A stretch of DNA of 64,000 bases, taken from JBJMQS01 sp045802605 (GTDB taxonomy: Bacteria > Planctomycetota > Planctomycetia > Gemmatales > Gemmataceae). Shown in pieces: positions 27,231-36,781 of the stretch. The position numbers were made by a program, and so were the translations under genes. The notes under the pieces are model-generated. The model saw nothing but the letters and a program-made list of their open reading frames with translations, was not told the DNA's origin and searched no databases. The stretch is taken from positions 186,001-250,000 of the forward strand of contig JBJMQS010000057.1 in assembly GCA_045802605.1 (NCBI GenBank), written 5' to 3'. Every line of letters starts with the position of its first letter. The first letter of the stretch is position 1.

Positions 27231-27399
27231 GGCCAAGGGCCTGAGATTTCTCAGCCCAGGGCAACGCCCTGGGTATTCACGGAAATTGATTTGCAGCCTG
27301 TAGGGCTGCGAGAGACTTGTCGCAGGCCTTCAGCCTGCACGGGATAATGACACCTTACCCAGGCGTTGCCCTGGTCTGAGAAATCTCACACCTTTGGTG
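27231..27399. repeat. Composite palindromic repeat between coding regions
   Basis: Outer arms 27231-27274 and 27357-27399 are mostly complementary (for example TGAGATTTCTCAG and CCAGGGCAACGCC against CTGAGAAATCTCA and GGCGTTGCCCTGG). Inside them are two smaller hairpins around GCAGCC...GGGCTGC and GCAGGC...GCCTGC. The element fills the gap between the radical SAM and the kinase genes. Such hairpin clusters are common in planctomycete intergenic DNA. Confidence 0.85.
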
Positions 27400-27475
27400 T
27401 GAAAACAATCACTGAGACAGTACGGAACAATTTCCGCGCAGGATTTCACGCGGTCCAAACCATATCAAAACTCTG

Positions 27476-29299
27476 ATGAGCGATGACGCGACACCTTCGG
27501 CCGGCGCGGAGTTCCAGGCGTGGGCCAAGCCCGCCGAGCCGGGTGAACAGATCGGCGAGTTCCAAGTGTTGCGACTCCTTGGCAAAGGCGGCTACGCGCA
27601 CGTCTATCTCGCCTGGCAGCCGTCGATGCAGCGGACCGTCGCACTGAAAGTTTCGGCTGACCGCGGGACGGAATCGCAAACGCTTGCACAACTCGATCAC
27701 CCGAACATCGTCCGCGTGTTCGATCAGCGACTGTTGCCCGGGCGGCGCACTCGCCTGCTCTATATGTCATTCGTCGGTGGGGGCACGCTCTGGAACGTGC
27801 TCGATCACATCTGCAAGCTTTCGAAAGATCGCCGCACCGGGGCGGACTATGTGGCGGCGATAGAATCGGCGGCCCGGAGCAATGGAATTGAAGTCGGGCC
27901 GCGGACTGCCATGCAAGATCGCCTCGCCCAAATGACCTGGCCCGCAACGATTGCATGGATTGGAGCCCGACTCGCGAACGCCCTCGATTATGCGCATCGA
28001 AAGGGAGTGCTTCACCGCGACGTGAAGCCCGCCAATGTCTTGCTCACACCGCAGGGCCAACCGCAACTCGCGGACTTCAATGTGGGCTCGGCTTCGTTGT
28101 CACAACCGGCACCGGACGCGATCTTCGGCGGCAGCTTGCCGTACATGTCACCGGAACACTTGGAAGGTTTGCACCCTTATTTGCCGCGCACGGCACGGGA
28201 GGTCGATGCCCGTTCGGATATCTATGCGCTCGGAATGACATTGTGGGAGTTGCTGGCCGGGGAGCGTCCCTTCGCCGATGAAAAGTTTGGCGGTGACTTG
28301 GATTTAACGATCGATGCCCTATTGGAATCGCGACGAGCTGGCGTGCCACAGAATGCGCTGGCGTCCTTACCCGCGAATTGCCCGCAAGAACTGGTACGAG
28401 TGCTACGCAAGTGTCTCGAGCCGGACCCCAAAAATCGTTATTCAGTGGCGAGCGAGTTGGCGCAGGATCTGGATTTGTGTCATGACCCGGAAGCGCTCGC
28501 GCTGTTGTGGCCGAAGGCGGGAGGGTGGCGCGCCTGGGTGCGGCGGACACCGGCGACATGGGTTTTCCTGATCGGCCTCGCACCAAATCTCGTCACATCG
28601 CTGCTCAACATTCACTACAACCACGCGGCCGTCATTAGTAACCGGCCCGATGCGGAAGCACTGTTTTGGAAGCTTGTGCAGATCATCAACAGCATTTTCT
28701 TCCCGATCGGATTGGGCATCTTTGTCGCGGCCATATGGCCAGTCGCTCGTACCGTGCGAAAGCGTGATCGCGGCGAGGTGGAGTCTGAAGCCGACCTCGC
28801 GTGGTCCCGCTTACGTTGTTTGCGTTTAGGCCCGATTGCGGGCCGAACTTGCGTGACTTGCTGGGTGATTGCCGGCGTCGTTTGGCCGCTGACGCTGGAC
28901 TATCTGGCCGGGCGATTGTCGCTTGACGCGCATTTGCATTTCTTAGCGTCGCTAACGATCTGCGGACTGATCGCCGCAGTGCACCCATTTTTCCTGGTGT
29001 CTTTGGTCAGCGTGCGAGCGCTCATGCCGACGCTTCTATGGCATTCGACCCCGACACCAGCCGAGGGCATCGAGATTCAACGATTGGAGCGAGCCCTGGG
29101 GCGCAATCTCTTGCTGTCGGCCGCGGTACCTCTGATCGGTGTGGCCGCGCTGGTCACGATCGATGCACACGATCGCACGTCGATGTTGGCCGTGACATTT
29201 TTGGGGTTAGCCGGTTGCGTGTTGGCGTATGTTTTGGATCGGGGATTGCGGGCCGATTTAGCGGCCCTCATGCGAACGTATTTTTCTAAATCGACTTAA
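27476..29299 (+). CDS. Membrane-bound Ser/Thr protein kinase with DFN in place of DFG
   Basis: 607 residues. The N-terminal kinase domain (about 28-330) has the glycine loop LLGKGGYAHVYLAW, Lys58 in VALKVS, the catalytic loop HRDVKPANVLL (His180 to Lys184), and PYMSPEHLEG. The magnesium-binding motif is DFN (Asp200-Asn202) rather than DFG. The C-terminal half has about six hydrophobic helices (from WVFLIGLAPNLVTSLL), so it is a multi-span membrane kinase, with the kinase domain probably in the cytoplasm. The catalytic Asp residues are kept, so it is likely active; the effect of Gly to Asn is uncertain. ATG 27476 has no clear SD. The stop shares TTAA with the convergent DUF1559 gene. Confidence 0.9.
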   Translation: MSDDATPSAGAEFQAWAKPAEPGEQIGEFQVLRLLGKGGYAHVYLAWQPSMQRTVALKVSADRGTESQTLAQLDHPNIVRVFDQRLLPGRRTRLLYMSFVGGGTLWNVLDHICKLSKDRRTGADYVAAIESAARSNGIEVGPRTAMQDRLAQMTWPATIAWIGARLANALDYAHRKGVLHRDVKPANVLLTPQGQPQLADFNVGSASLSQPAPDAIFGGSLPYMSPEHLEGLHPYLPRTAREVDARSDIYALGMTLWELLAGERPFADEKFGGDLDLTIDALLESRRAGVPQNALASLPANCPQELVRVLRKCLEPDPKNRYSVASELAQDLDLCHDPEALALLWPKAGGWRAWVRRTPATWVFLIGLAPNLVTSLLNIHYNHAAVISNRPDAEALFWKLVQIINSIFFPIGLGIFVAAIWPVARTVRKRDRGEVESEADLAWSRLRCLRLGPIAGRTCVTCWVIAGVVWPLTLDYLAGRLSLDAHLHFLASLTICGLIAAVHPFFLVSLVSVRALMPTLLWHSTPTPAEGIEIQRLERALGRNLLLSAAVPLIGVAALVTIDAHDRTSMLAVTFLGLAGCVLAYVLDRGLRADLAALMRTYFSKST

Positions 29300-30273
29300 T
29301 AATCCGCGACTGGCTCGCCGCCGTTGCGAGTCGCGAGCGCCCGCCACGTCGCCGCAGAAATTGAGTTGGCGATGAAACGCACGCTGCCGTCGCACAACAG
29401 CAAATTGACGCCGCTAGGATGGGCACTGCGAGCAGCGGTCAGGCCCTTGTTGTGGCTCGCGTTGCCACAGTCCCACTTCGATTGGTTCGGCGTGTAGAAG
29501 TGGTTGTAAAGCGTATTGCCGTAGTGGCCGTTGATCCATTGCTCGCCACGGCGTGAATTCCAGGTGCCGTTGCCGGAATCACAATCGCCCGGAGTCGGAT
29601 CGTTGCCGCCTGCGACTTCCAAAATCACAGAGTCGATCGTCGCCGTGTCCGTCGGCATGGCGATGATCGGCACACCATTGCCAATAAGGCTCTCCGAAAA
29701 TGCGGCCGTATTAGTAGTGCCGTCGCCGATGTCGGCGATCTTCACCGGCGTCTGAGCGAACACGCCGTTGCCATCAGGTATTTTGAGAAAACTGCTGACA
29801 ACGCCATTTGAGTCAAGGATCACGCCGGTGCCGTTGTTAGCAACATAGTTGATGCCGAAATAGGCACTCCCGGGGACTTGATCGCCATGCGGATCGCTCG
29901 GGCAGCCGAACAAGGGAACATGATACTTCCCGGCCAGATCGTTCTGAGTTCCGACCGCAAGCGTACCGTCGGGATCGATCAAGTTGTGCAGCGCAGTTTG
30001 CTCGACATAGGCCAAGAGCCGCGCGGGTGCAGACACAACTTTCGGATAAGCGTTCCGCCCCGGCGGAAATGCCCCATTCTGAACTTCGTAATTATGCATA
30101 GCGATGCCGAGTTGTCGCAAATTATTGCCGCACTTCGAACGATTCGCCGCCTCGCGAGCCTTTTGCACAGCGGGCAACAAGAGCCCGATCAAAATGGCGA
30201 TAATTGCGACCACCACGAGCAATTCGATCAGGGTAAAGCCGCGGCGGATCAACATAGCGAAGGGAACACGCAT
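29296..30273 (-). CDS. DUF1559 prepilin-like protein (copy 1)
   Basis: 325 residues with a type IV pilin-like N-terminus: GFTLIELLVVVAIIAILIGL, in which Gly precedes the prepilin cleavage site, then LLPAVQKAREAANRSKC. This is the planctomycete DUF1559 signature. The body is a secreted domain, and near the end HPSGVNLLLCDGSVRF is the family H-X9-DG-type motif. These proteins are probably processed by a prepilin peptidase and assembled or retained at the envelope; the function is unknown. The start may be ATG 30273 or ATG 30255 (MLIRRGFTLIELL). It is transcribed in the same direction as ndh, 115 bases downstream of it. Confidence 0.88.
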   Translation of the reverse strand: MRVPFAMLIRRGFTLIELLVVVAIIAILIGLLLPAVQKAREAANRSKCGNNLRQLGIAMHNYEVQNGAFPPGRNAYPKVVSAPARLLAYVEQTALHNLIDPDGTLAVGTQNDLAGKYHVPLFGCPSDPHGDQVPGSAYFGINYVANNGTGVILDSNGVVSSFLKIPDGNGVFAQTPVKIADIGDGTTNTAAFSESLIGNGVPIIAMPTDTATIDSVILEVAGGNDPTPGDCDSGNGTWNSRRGEQWINGHYGNTLYNHFYTPNQSKWDCGNASHNKGLTAARSAHPSGVNLLLCDGSVRFIANSISAATWRALATRNGGEPVADY

Positions 30274-30388
30274 GAACTTTTGTTATGAACTCCCAAAGGG
30301 AAATTGATGAGAGCAAACGATGTTCCGAGGGGCCATCGTTTAACTATCGGCCCGTGATTCAGTTTGCAATTCCGAGCCGAGAATTTCG

Positions 30389-31720
30389 TTAGTTTTTCGT
30401 GTCGTTTCGCATTACTACCGGCGTCTTTCCTTCGTTCGTAATCAAGCGTGCCGCCCGGTTCCTGGTGAAATAACTCCAGGCCCACTGAATGAGGACGAGA
30501 ATCCGGCTCTGGAAACTCACGAGATAGAGCAGGTGCACAAACAACCAAGTCAGCCACGCCAGATAGCCCGAGAGCGTGAGCCAGCCGAGGTCGGCGACGG
30601 CGGCGGCCCGGCCGATCGTCGCCATGTTGCCGTGATCGTGATAGACGAATGGCCGCGGTGCTTCACCAGCAAGCCGTCTGCGAATCGTCGCCGCCACGAA
30701 ACGCCCTTGTTGAATGGCGACGGGTGCCACGCCGGGCAACGTGGCCTTAGAGTCGCCTTTGGTTTGCACCGCCGCCAAATCGCCGATCACGAATATCTCT
30801 GGATGGTTCGCGACGGTCAGATCGGCGTTCACCGGCACCCTACCCTGGCGATCGACTTGAACGCCAAGCTTGTCGGCCAACATGCGACCTAGTGGTGACG
30901 CTGCGACGCCGGCCGCCCAGATGACCGTGTGAGCTGGGACATCCTCGGTGGTGCCGTCACGTTGGATGGTCACAACGCCCGGCTTAATATCCGTGACGAA
31001 TGCTCCAGTCCGAACTTCAACGCCCAAATGCTGCAACGAATCTTGCGCTTTGGCCGACAGCTTGGGCCGATACGGCGGCAACACGCGGTCGGTGCCCTCG
31101 ACGAGCAAGATACGGGACTTTGCGGTGTCGATCCGGCGGAAATCCCTGCGCAGCGTTTGCCGCGCCAGTTCGCCGATCGCGCCTGCCATCTCGACACCAG
31201 TGGGGCCTCCACCCACCACGACGAACGTCATGTACTGGGCGGCGGCGCGTTCATCAATGGATTGCTCGGCGGCCTCAAAGGCTCGCAGAATTCGGCGCCG
31301 GATTTCCGTTGCATCTTCGATCGTCTTCAATCCCGGTGCGACGAATTCCCATTCCGGGTGGCCGAAGTAGTGGTGGGTCGAGCCGGTCGCAAGCACCAAT
31401 GTGTCGTATTCCACCATGCCGTCTGAGAGGCTGACGCGGCGATTCGCCGGGTCAATATCGACGACCTCACCCAGGACAACTTCGGTGTTGCGTTGTTTCT
31501 TCAAGACTGCTCGCAACGGAGCGGCAATGTTCGCTGGCGATAGCGCTCCGGTGGCCACTTGATAGAGCAACGGCTGGAAGAGATGGAAGTTGCGGCGATC
31601 GATCAGAGTGACTTGGACCTGTGCGGACGCCAGTCCCTGGGCGGCGTTGAGCCCGCCAAACCCGCCGCCAATAATTACCACGCGTTGCAAACCAACACCT
31701 GCGAACGACTGAGTAAACAC
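30389..31720 (-). CDS. ndh: Type II NADH dehydrogenase (NDH-2)
   Basis: 443-residue single-subunit flavoprotein that oxidises NADH and reduces quinone without pumping protons. The FAD motif is IIGGGFGGLNAAQGL near residue 16. The NAD motif is VVVGGGPTGVEMAGAIGELA, and IFVIGDLAAV closes the second FAD-binding block. A C-terminal amphipathic and hydrophobic region (LAWLTWLFVHLLYLVSFQSR) anchors it to the membrane, as in NDH-2. The start at 31720 leaves 141 bases to the divergent cytochrome gene, a shared promoter region that would tie the two to respiration. Confidence 0.93.
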   Translation of the reverse strand: MFTQSFAGVGLQRVVIIGGGFGGLNAAQGLASAQVQVTLIDRRNFHLFQPLLYQVATGALSPANIAAPLRAVLKKQRNTEVVLGEVVDIDPANRRVSLSDGMVEYDTLVLATGSTHHYFGHPEWEFVAPGLKTIEDATEIRRRILRAFEAAEQSIDERAAAQYMTFVVVGGGPTGVEMAGAIGELARQTLRRDFRRIDTAKSRILLVEGTDRVLPPYRPKLSAKAQDSLQHLGVEVRTGAFVTDIKPGVVTIQRDGTTEDVPAHTVIWAAGVAASPLGRMLADKLGVQVDRQGRVPVNADLTVANHPEIFVIGDLAAVQTKGDSKATLPGVAPVAIQQGRFVAATIRRRLAGEAPRPFVYHDHGNMATIGRAAAVADLGWLTLSGYLAWLTWLFVHLLYLVSFQSRILVLIQWAWSYFTRNRAARLITNEGKTPVVMRNDTKN

Positions 31721-31861
31721 AATTTATGGGCGCAACCTAGGAAGCGTCTCGCCGACCGCAAAATCAGCCTTGAGCGCATGAAATGTGCCATGCGGCACGG
31801 TTCTTGCCGTCCACTGTGCGGGCACATTCACGTTCGAGTTGGCACATCGCGAGGTCGTCCC

Positions 31862-33412
31862 ATGTCGAGCCGGATCTGTCTCACGGTGGTTTTCGCACTT
31901 GGACTTATTGGCGGAACTCTTTTGCTGGGTGCCTGCTCGGGCAATCCGCAGACAGGCAAAGAATCGCGGCCGCAACCAGTGGCTGATGCTGCTGCCGACG
32001 CTCAAGTCGTTCAACCGGTACAGGCGAACCGGCCGGAGCAGAAGCACGTCGATCCGCTCAAGGCAGACCGCTTTGACCCGACCAAGCCCGCTCCGATTAC
32101 TGCGGCACTCAAGAATCAGCCGAACCAGGGCCGAATTCTGGGCTTCGATTTTGCACGCGATCCGCTCGGCGCTGAGAAACCGTTCACCATGTTGGATGAC
32201 GTCATGAAACGCGAGTCGGCGGCCAAAGCATCAGTGATGGCGGCACAACGCGCGCTATTGAGCAGCCGATACGATTTGACGCCGAGATTTGACCCAACCG
32301 TGCGCATGTCGCGCGGCAAACCGGTGCCAATGGGGCCGACCGCCAAGCTGAAAGAGGGCGTAACCTTTGCCCGGCTGGGAGAAATGTCGCCCGCCGACAT
32401 CAAAGCCAAAGACCTGTTTCCCTACCCTTCCCTCCCGCATCCGCTCCATGCGAACGGGGGCCAGGTATTCCCGCGCGTGCAAATTGACATGTTCCCACGG
32501 CTCGAACGGTTTGACGTGGACTTTGACATTCCCGACGAGTTCATTCCGGAATTCCCGCCCGCGATCTTCCTGCAGAATCGGCCGGAGCTGGGTGATGTGT
32601 CGCGCGGGCAAGTCGTGAACTTGAATAACTTCCGCGAGATGTTCAAAGAGATCATGACGCCGGTGCAGCTCGAAGGCATGCGGCTGTTATTGACTCCACT
32701 GCCACAGGAGGAGTTCAACCTCACCGATGATCGCAAGAGCCCCAAACCACAAATGGGCGTGGCGTGCCTCGATTGTCACGTCAACGGTCACACAACGGCA
32801 CAGTTCCATCTCAGCCCGGACATTCGCCCACAGGACCGCCGCTTCCGACTCGATACGGTGAGTATCCGCGGCGTCTTCAACCAGCAGATTCACGGATCGA
32901 AACGGAGCTTGCGATCGGTTGAAGACTTCACCGAGTTTGAACAGCGAACCGCGTACTTCAACGGCGATCCGATTCGCCCCATGAAAAAGGGTTTTCAAGA
33001 ATTGCCGCGGAGCGTGATCCCGCACATGGCACAGGCGCAGAATATGTTCGACTTCCCACCGGCACCGAAGCTCAACGTGTTGGGCCGACTCGACCCGGCC
33101 AAGGCCAACGATCAAGAGAAGCGCGGCGAGGCATTGTTCTTCGGAAAGGCCCAGTGCAGCGTATGTCATCCCGCGCCGTTTTATCTCGACGACAAAATGC
33201 ACGACCTCCACGTCGAGCGCTTTGTCGATGAGCCCGGCGATGGCCCGATCAAGACATTTACGCTTCGCGGGATCAAAGACTCGCCGCCATACCTGCACGA
33301 TGGGCGCTGCCTCACGCTTGAGGACACCGTGGAGTTTTTTGATTTGATCCTGGGCACGCGCCTAAGTGATCCCGAGAAGAAAGATCTATCGGCCTTTCTC
33401 AAGGCACTCTAA
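31862..33412 (+). CDS. Diheme cytochrome c peroxidase-like lipoprotein
   Basis: 516 residues. A lipoprotein signal (MSSRICLTVVFALGLIGG, then LLLGACSG with the lipidated Cys) precedes the mature domain. Two CxxCH haem sites are present: CLDCH near 32767 and CSVCH near 33155, the latter in GEALFFGKAQCSVCHPAPFY. GFQELPRSV and FTLRGIKDSPPYLHDGRCLT match the MauG/cytochrome c peroxidase family. It therefore probably reduces peroxide or oxidises a periplasmic partner at the membrane. GAGGT precedes ATG 31862. It shares the last four bases with convergent xdhC. Confidence 0.85.
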   Translation: MSSRICLTVVFALGLIGGTLLLGACSGNPQTGKESRPQPVADAAADAQVVQPVQANRPEQKHVDPLKADRFDPTKPAPITAALKNQPNQGRILGFDFARDPLGAEKPFTMLDDVMKRESAAKASVMAAQRALLSSRYDLTPRFDPTVRMSRGKPVPMGPTAKLKEGVTFARLGEMSPADIKAKDLFPYPSLPHPLHANGGQVFPRVQIDMFPRLERFDVDFDIPDEFIPEFPPAIFLQNRPELGDVSRGQVVNLNNFREMFKEIMTPVQLEGMRLLLTPLPQEEFNLTDDRKSPKPQMGVACLDCHVNGHTTAQFHLSPDIRPQDRRFRLDTVSIRGVFNQQIHGSKRSLRSVEDFTEFEQRTAYFNGDPIRPMKKGFQELPRSVIPHMAQAQNMFDFPPAPKLNVLGRLDPAKANDQEKRGEALFFGKAQCSVCHPAPFYLDDKMHDLHVERFVDEPGDGPIKTFTLRGIKDSPPYLHDGRCLTLEDTVEFFDLILGTRLSDPEKKDLSAFLKAL

Positions 33413-34413
33413 TTCTGCGGACGGAGATTGCGACACGCAATTAACTGCGCTACGATGCTGATCGCAATCTCCGTGACCGACTGCGAGCCAATTTCCAAGC
33501 CTACCGGCGCATGGACCCGAGCCAGCGCCTCGGCCGAAATCCCTTTCGCTTCCAAGTCGTCAAAAATAAGGCGCACCTTCCGCCGGCTGCCAATCATTCC
33601 GACATAGCCGGCGGGAGTCAGCGCCAGGTGGTAAAGCGCCTCTTCGTCGTGGTTGTGGCCGCGAGTTACAATCAATGCAAACGTGTTGGGCGTGACCTGG
33701 CTTTTGAGGTCCTGAAGAGTCCGTCCAATATCGCCAACAATTCGGCGTTGCGCAGTTGGGAATCGCTCAGGGCTCACACAGGAATCCCGATCGTCCACGA
33801 CCCAGACCTCGAAATTCACTTCCGCCGCCAGCTTCGCCACCGCTTGGCCGACATGCCCCCCGCCGACGATGAGCAGTCGAATTCGGCGCGGCGTATTCAA
33901 TACGGCGAAACCATCGGCAGCCGAAAGCTGCGACGTGGGTCCATTAAGGGACGCGACAAGGTTTCGCGCTTCGTCGAAAACTGAACGGCCGCCAGGTGCC
34001 ACGCCAGCGCTATTTTTTTCAAGCGCGATCACTTCAGTCCATCCGACGTCGCCTTGCAACAATTTGGCGAGCGCCGTGTAGTACTCAGCAGAAGATTTAG
34101 TCACGGGATCAGCGAGCACGGTCATTCGTCCGCCGCAGATGAGGCCATCGTCCCAACCGTAATCGTCGTCAAGCACAAAATTATGCAGTTTCGCGCTTGA
34201 CGGTTTCTCGCCGAGCGTGCGAAGCGCCAATCGCTTCACCTCAGCTTCGACACAGCCGCCGCCCAGCGTGCCGGTCTGGGAGCCGTCGCCGTACACCAGC
34301 ATGGCCGAGCCGGGTTTCTGCGGCGTGGATCCGCGCGTGGCGATCACTGAGCAAAATACACTGGGTAGTCCACGTTCGATGAGTCGCAGCAATTCGGTGA
34401 TGAGTTCGCGCAT
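33409..34413 (-). CDS. xdhC: XdhC family xanthine dehydrogenase accessory protein
   Basis: 334 residues. XdhC inserts the sulfurated molybdenum cofactor into xanthine dehydrogenase. The N-terminal XdhC/CoxI domain has ATRGSTPQKPGSAMLV and GTLGGGCVEAEV; the C-terminal Rossmann part has LLIVGGGHVGQAVAKLAAE and IGSRRKVRLIFDDLEAKG. I start it at ATG 34413, four bases after the xdhB stop; the upstream TTG at 34431 would overlap xdhB. It is the last gene of xdhA-xdhB-xdhC. Confidence 0.92.
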   Translation of the reverse strand: MRELITELLRLIERGLPSVFCSVIATRGSTPQKPGSAMLVYGDGSQTGTLGGGCVEAEVKRLALRTLGEKPSSAKLHNFVLDDDYGWDDGLICGGRMTVLADPVTKSSAEYYTALAKLLQGDVGWTEVIALEKNSAGVAPGGRSVFDEARNLVASLNGPTSQLSAADGFAVLNTPRRIRLLIVGGGHVGQAVAKLAAEVNFEVWVVDDRDSCVSPERFPTAQRRIVGDIGRTLQDLKSQVTPNTFALIVTRGHNHDEEALYHLALTPAGYVGMIGSRRKVRLIFDDLEAKGISAEALARVHAPVGLEIGSQSVTEIAISIVAQLIACRNLRPQN

Positions 34414-34417
34414 TAAG

Positions 34418-36781
34418 CTAAGTGGCCGCAAGATTGGGCGATGGATGTTTCAGTGACATCCCATTTCCGGACGGCGAGGGAATCGCACCGCTCTTCACAC
34501 TCAGGCGTCGCAAGACCTCTTCGTTCGTCGCCGGCAAGCTGAGTGCGGCACTCCCCGTCGCCGCAGCCAGGGCCTGCTTAACGGCGGCCCACGCCGAGAC
34601 GGCGAGAAGCAACGGCGGCTCCCCGACGGCCTTGCTCCGGAAGATGTTGTCGCGATGTTCGGGATTTTCGAAGAAATCGACGCGGAAATCAGTCGGAACA
34701 TCGGTGGCGTTCGGGATCTTGTAAGTGGTGGCAGAGTCGGAAAGTAAGGCTCCGTCGTCGCCATAGACCAATGCTTCGGTCGTTACCCAGCCGAGGCCTT
34801 GCACAAAACCACCGACGACTTGGCCACGATCAATTGCCGGATTGATCATGCGACCCAAGTCCATCAAAAGATCGGCTCGGGTCACCGTCACATCGCCGGT
34901 GAATCGGTCGATCAATACTTCCGTAACCGCCGCCCCATTCGTGAAGTAGTAGAACGGCGTGCCGCGCCCGAGTTCGCGATTGAAATCGACGCCCGGTGTG
35001 GCATAGAAGCCGCGTGCTCCCAGATCGATTCTCGCTTCGTAGGCGAGTGCCACTACTTCCTTAAACGTGATGCGGTGTGTCGGATCACGGCGATCGAGCA
35101 GATGGCCATCCGCGAAAACTACGTTTTCCGGCGATGCCTCGAGACCGTCTCGCGCCAGTTTGGGCGCCGCGACAATCGCCAGACGTTGACGGATTTGTTC
35201 GCAGGCGCGAACGGCCGCCGTGCCATTCAGGTCCGTGCCCGCGGATGCAGCAGTCGGCGACGTGTTGTTGTTCTTCTCAGTCGAAGTGGCCATCATCCGG
35301 ACTGACGTGACCGGCAAACCAAATTGATCCGCGACCAGTTGCCGAACTTTCGTATAGAGCCCCTGCCCCATCTCGGTGCCGCCGGTCGATACCTGAACCG
35401 TGCCATCCAGATATATGTTGACCAGCGCATTGCCTTGATTGAGAGTCCGTCGAGTGAAGCTAATGCCAAACTTTACGGGAGTTACTGCGATGCCTTTGAG
35501 GTATGTGCGTGACTTGGCATTGAAGCGTGCAATTTCCGCTCGGCGCGACTCGTACTCAGCCTTAGTCACCAGTTGGTCCAAAATTGTGGGCAGGACATTA
35601 TTGGGAATGACCTGTCCGTAGGGCGTGACGTTGTTTTCGTTGCGCCCGTAACAGTTCAGCCGCCGAATCTGATAACTGTCCACGCTGAGGTAAGCCGCGA
35701 TCTCTTCGATGATATGCTCCACCGCGGCGACACCTTGCGGGCCGCCAAAACCCCGAAAGGCCGTGTTCGATGGTAGATTCGTCCGGCACACCGTCCCTGT
35801 GAATTGCTCATTGGGAATGTAATAGGCATTCTCGGCGTGCAACAGCGTCCGCTCAAGGACAGCGAGCGAAAGGTCCGCCGAGAATCCGCCATTGGAGTAA
35901 AAGTCCGTTACCAACGAAGTGATTCGACCCTCGTTCGTGAAGCCGACCTGATAGCGGGCCAAGTACGGATGACGTTTTCCGGTCGTGCGAAAGTCCTGTT
36001 CGTGTCCATAGACGCATCGTGCCGGGCGGCGGGTATTGTGCGCGACCATCGCTGCAAGAATCGCCGGCGTCGCGCCCTGAGTTTCCTTGCCGCCGAATCC
36101 GCCGCCCATCCGGCGACAAACGCACACCACCGCCGACATCGGCAACCCGAGACAATGAGCCACGACCGATTGAATCTCGGTCGGGTTTTGCGTCGAGGAA
36201 TGCACCGTGATTGAGCCGGCTTCTTCCGGGATGGCGAGAGCCGCCTGGGACTCTAAGTAAAAGTGCTCCTGGCCGCCGATCGAGACTTCGCCAGTCAGGC
36301 AATGGTCCGCGGTCTGGAGCGCCGCAGCGGCGTCTCCCCGCGCGATGCAGCGGGAAGTTGCGATGAACTGGCTCCGCTTGATCGCTTCTTCAATTGAGAC
36401 TACAGGCGGCAATGATTCGACTTTGACGATCGCCAATTTGATTGCCCGATCCACGACCTCGCGCGATTCGCCCGCAATAACCGCAATCGGTTGGCCCAGA
36501 TATTGGACCGTGTCTTTGGCGAGTAATTCCTCGTCATGAAAGACAGGCCCGAACTCGTTATGCCCAGGCACGTCGCGCCAAGTATAGGCCGCGACCACGC
36601 CAGCAACTTTACGACAGGCCTCCAAGTCGATATTCGTAATCTTGCCGTGCGCGACCGGACTGCCCAGGATGCCGACGAAAAGCTCACCATGGAATGGCGG
36701 CATGTCATCGATGTAAACGGCCTCGCCCGTGACATGCTCCCGAGCCGAATCGTGTGGCAAGTCTCGCCCGGCTGCGCTCAT
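34418..36781 (-). CDS. xdhB: Xanthine dehydrogenase molybdopterin-binding subunit
   Basis: Catalytic subunit of 787 residues that oxidises hypoxanthine and xanthine to urate at the Mo site. Features include GGQEHFYLE for the substrate/cofactor pocket, MGGGFGGKETQG, and GEPPLLLAVSAWAA, with the catalytic Glu in the GEPP motif. The N-terminus begins GRDLPHDSAREHVTGEAVY as expected. It overlaps the xdhA gene by four bases (ATGA) and precedes xdhC by four, so all three are translationally coupled. In Gram-negative bacteria this two-subunit XdhAB form is typical. Confidence 0.95.
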   Translation of the reverse strand: MSAAGRDLPHDSAREHVTGEAVYIDDMPPFHGELFVGILGSPVAHGKITNIDLEACRKVAGVVAAYTWRDVPGHNEFGPVFHDEELLAKDTVQYLGQPIAVIAGESREVVDRAIKLAIVKVESLPPVVSIEEAIKRSQFIATSRCIARGDAAAALQTADHCLTGEVSIGGQEHFYLESQAALAIPEEAGSITVHSSTQNPTEIQSVVAHCLGLPMSAVVCVCRRMGGGFGGKETQGATPAILAAMVAHNTRRPARCVYGHEQDFRTTGKRHPYLARYQVGFTNEGRITSLVTDFYSNGGFSADLSLAVLERTLLHAENAYYIPNEQFTGTVCRTNLPSNTAFRGFGGPQGVAAVEHIIEEIAAYLSVDSYQIRRLNCYGRNENNVTPYGQVIPNNVLPTILDQLVTKAEYESRRAEIARFNAKSRTYLKGIAVTPVKFGISFTRRTLNQGNALVNIYLDGTVQVSTGGTEMGQGLYTKVRQLVADQFGLPVTSVRMMATSTEKNNNTSPTAASAGTDLNGTAAVRACEQIRQRLAIVAAPKLARDGLEASPENVVFADGHLLDRRDPTHRITFKEVVALAYEARIDLGARGFYATPGVDFNRELGRGTPFYYFTNGAAVTEVLIDRFTGDVTVTRADLLMDLGRMINPAIDRGQVVGGFVQGLGWVTTEALVYGDDGALLSDSATTYKIPNATDVPTDFRVDFFENPEHRDNIFRSKAVGEPPLLLAVSAWAAVKQALAAATGSAALSLPATNEEVLRRLSVKSGAIPSPSGNGMSLKHPSPNLAAT

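Noticed and set aside
27231..27399. Possible CRISPR or riboswitch in the hairpin cluster
   Set aside because: There are no regularly spaced direct repeats with unique spacers, and no known riboswitch core was recognised.
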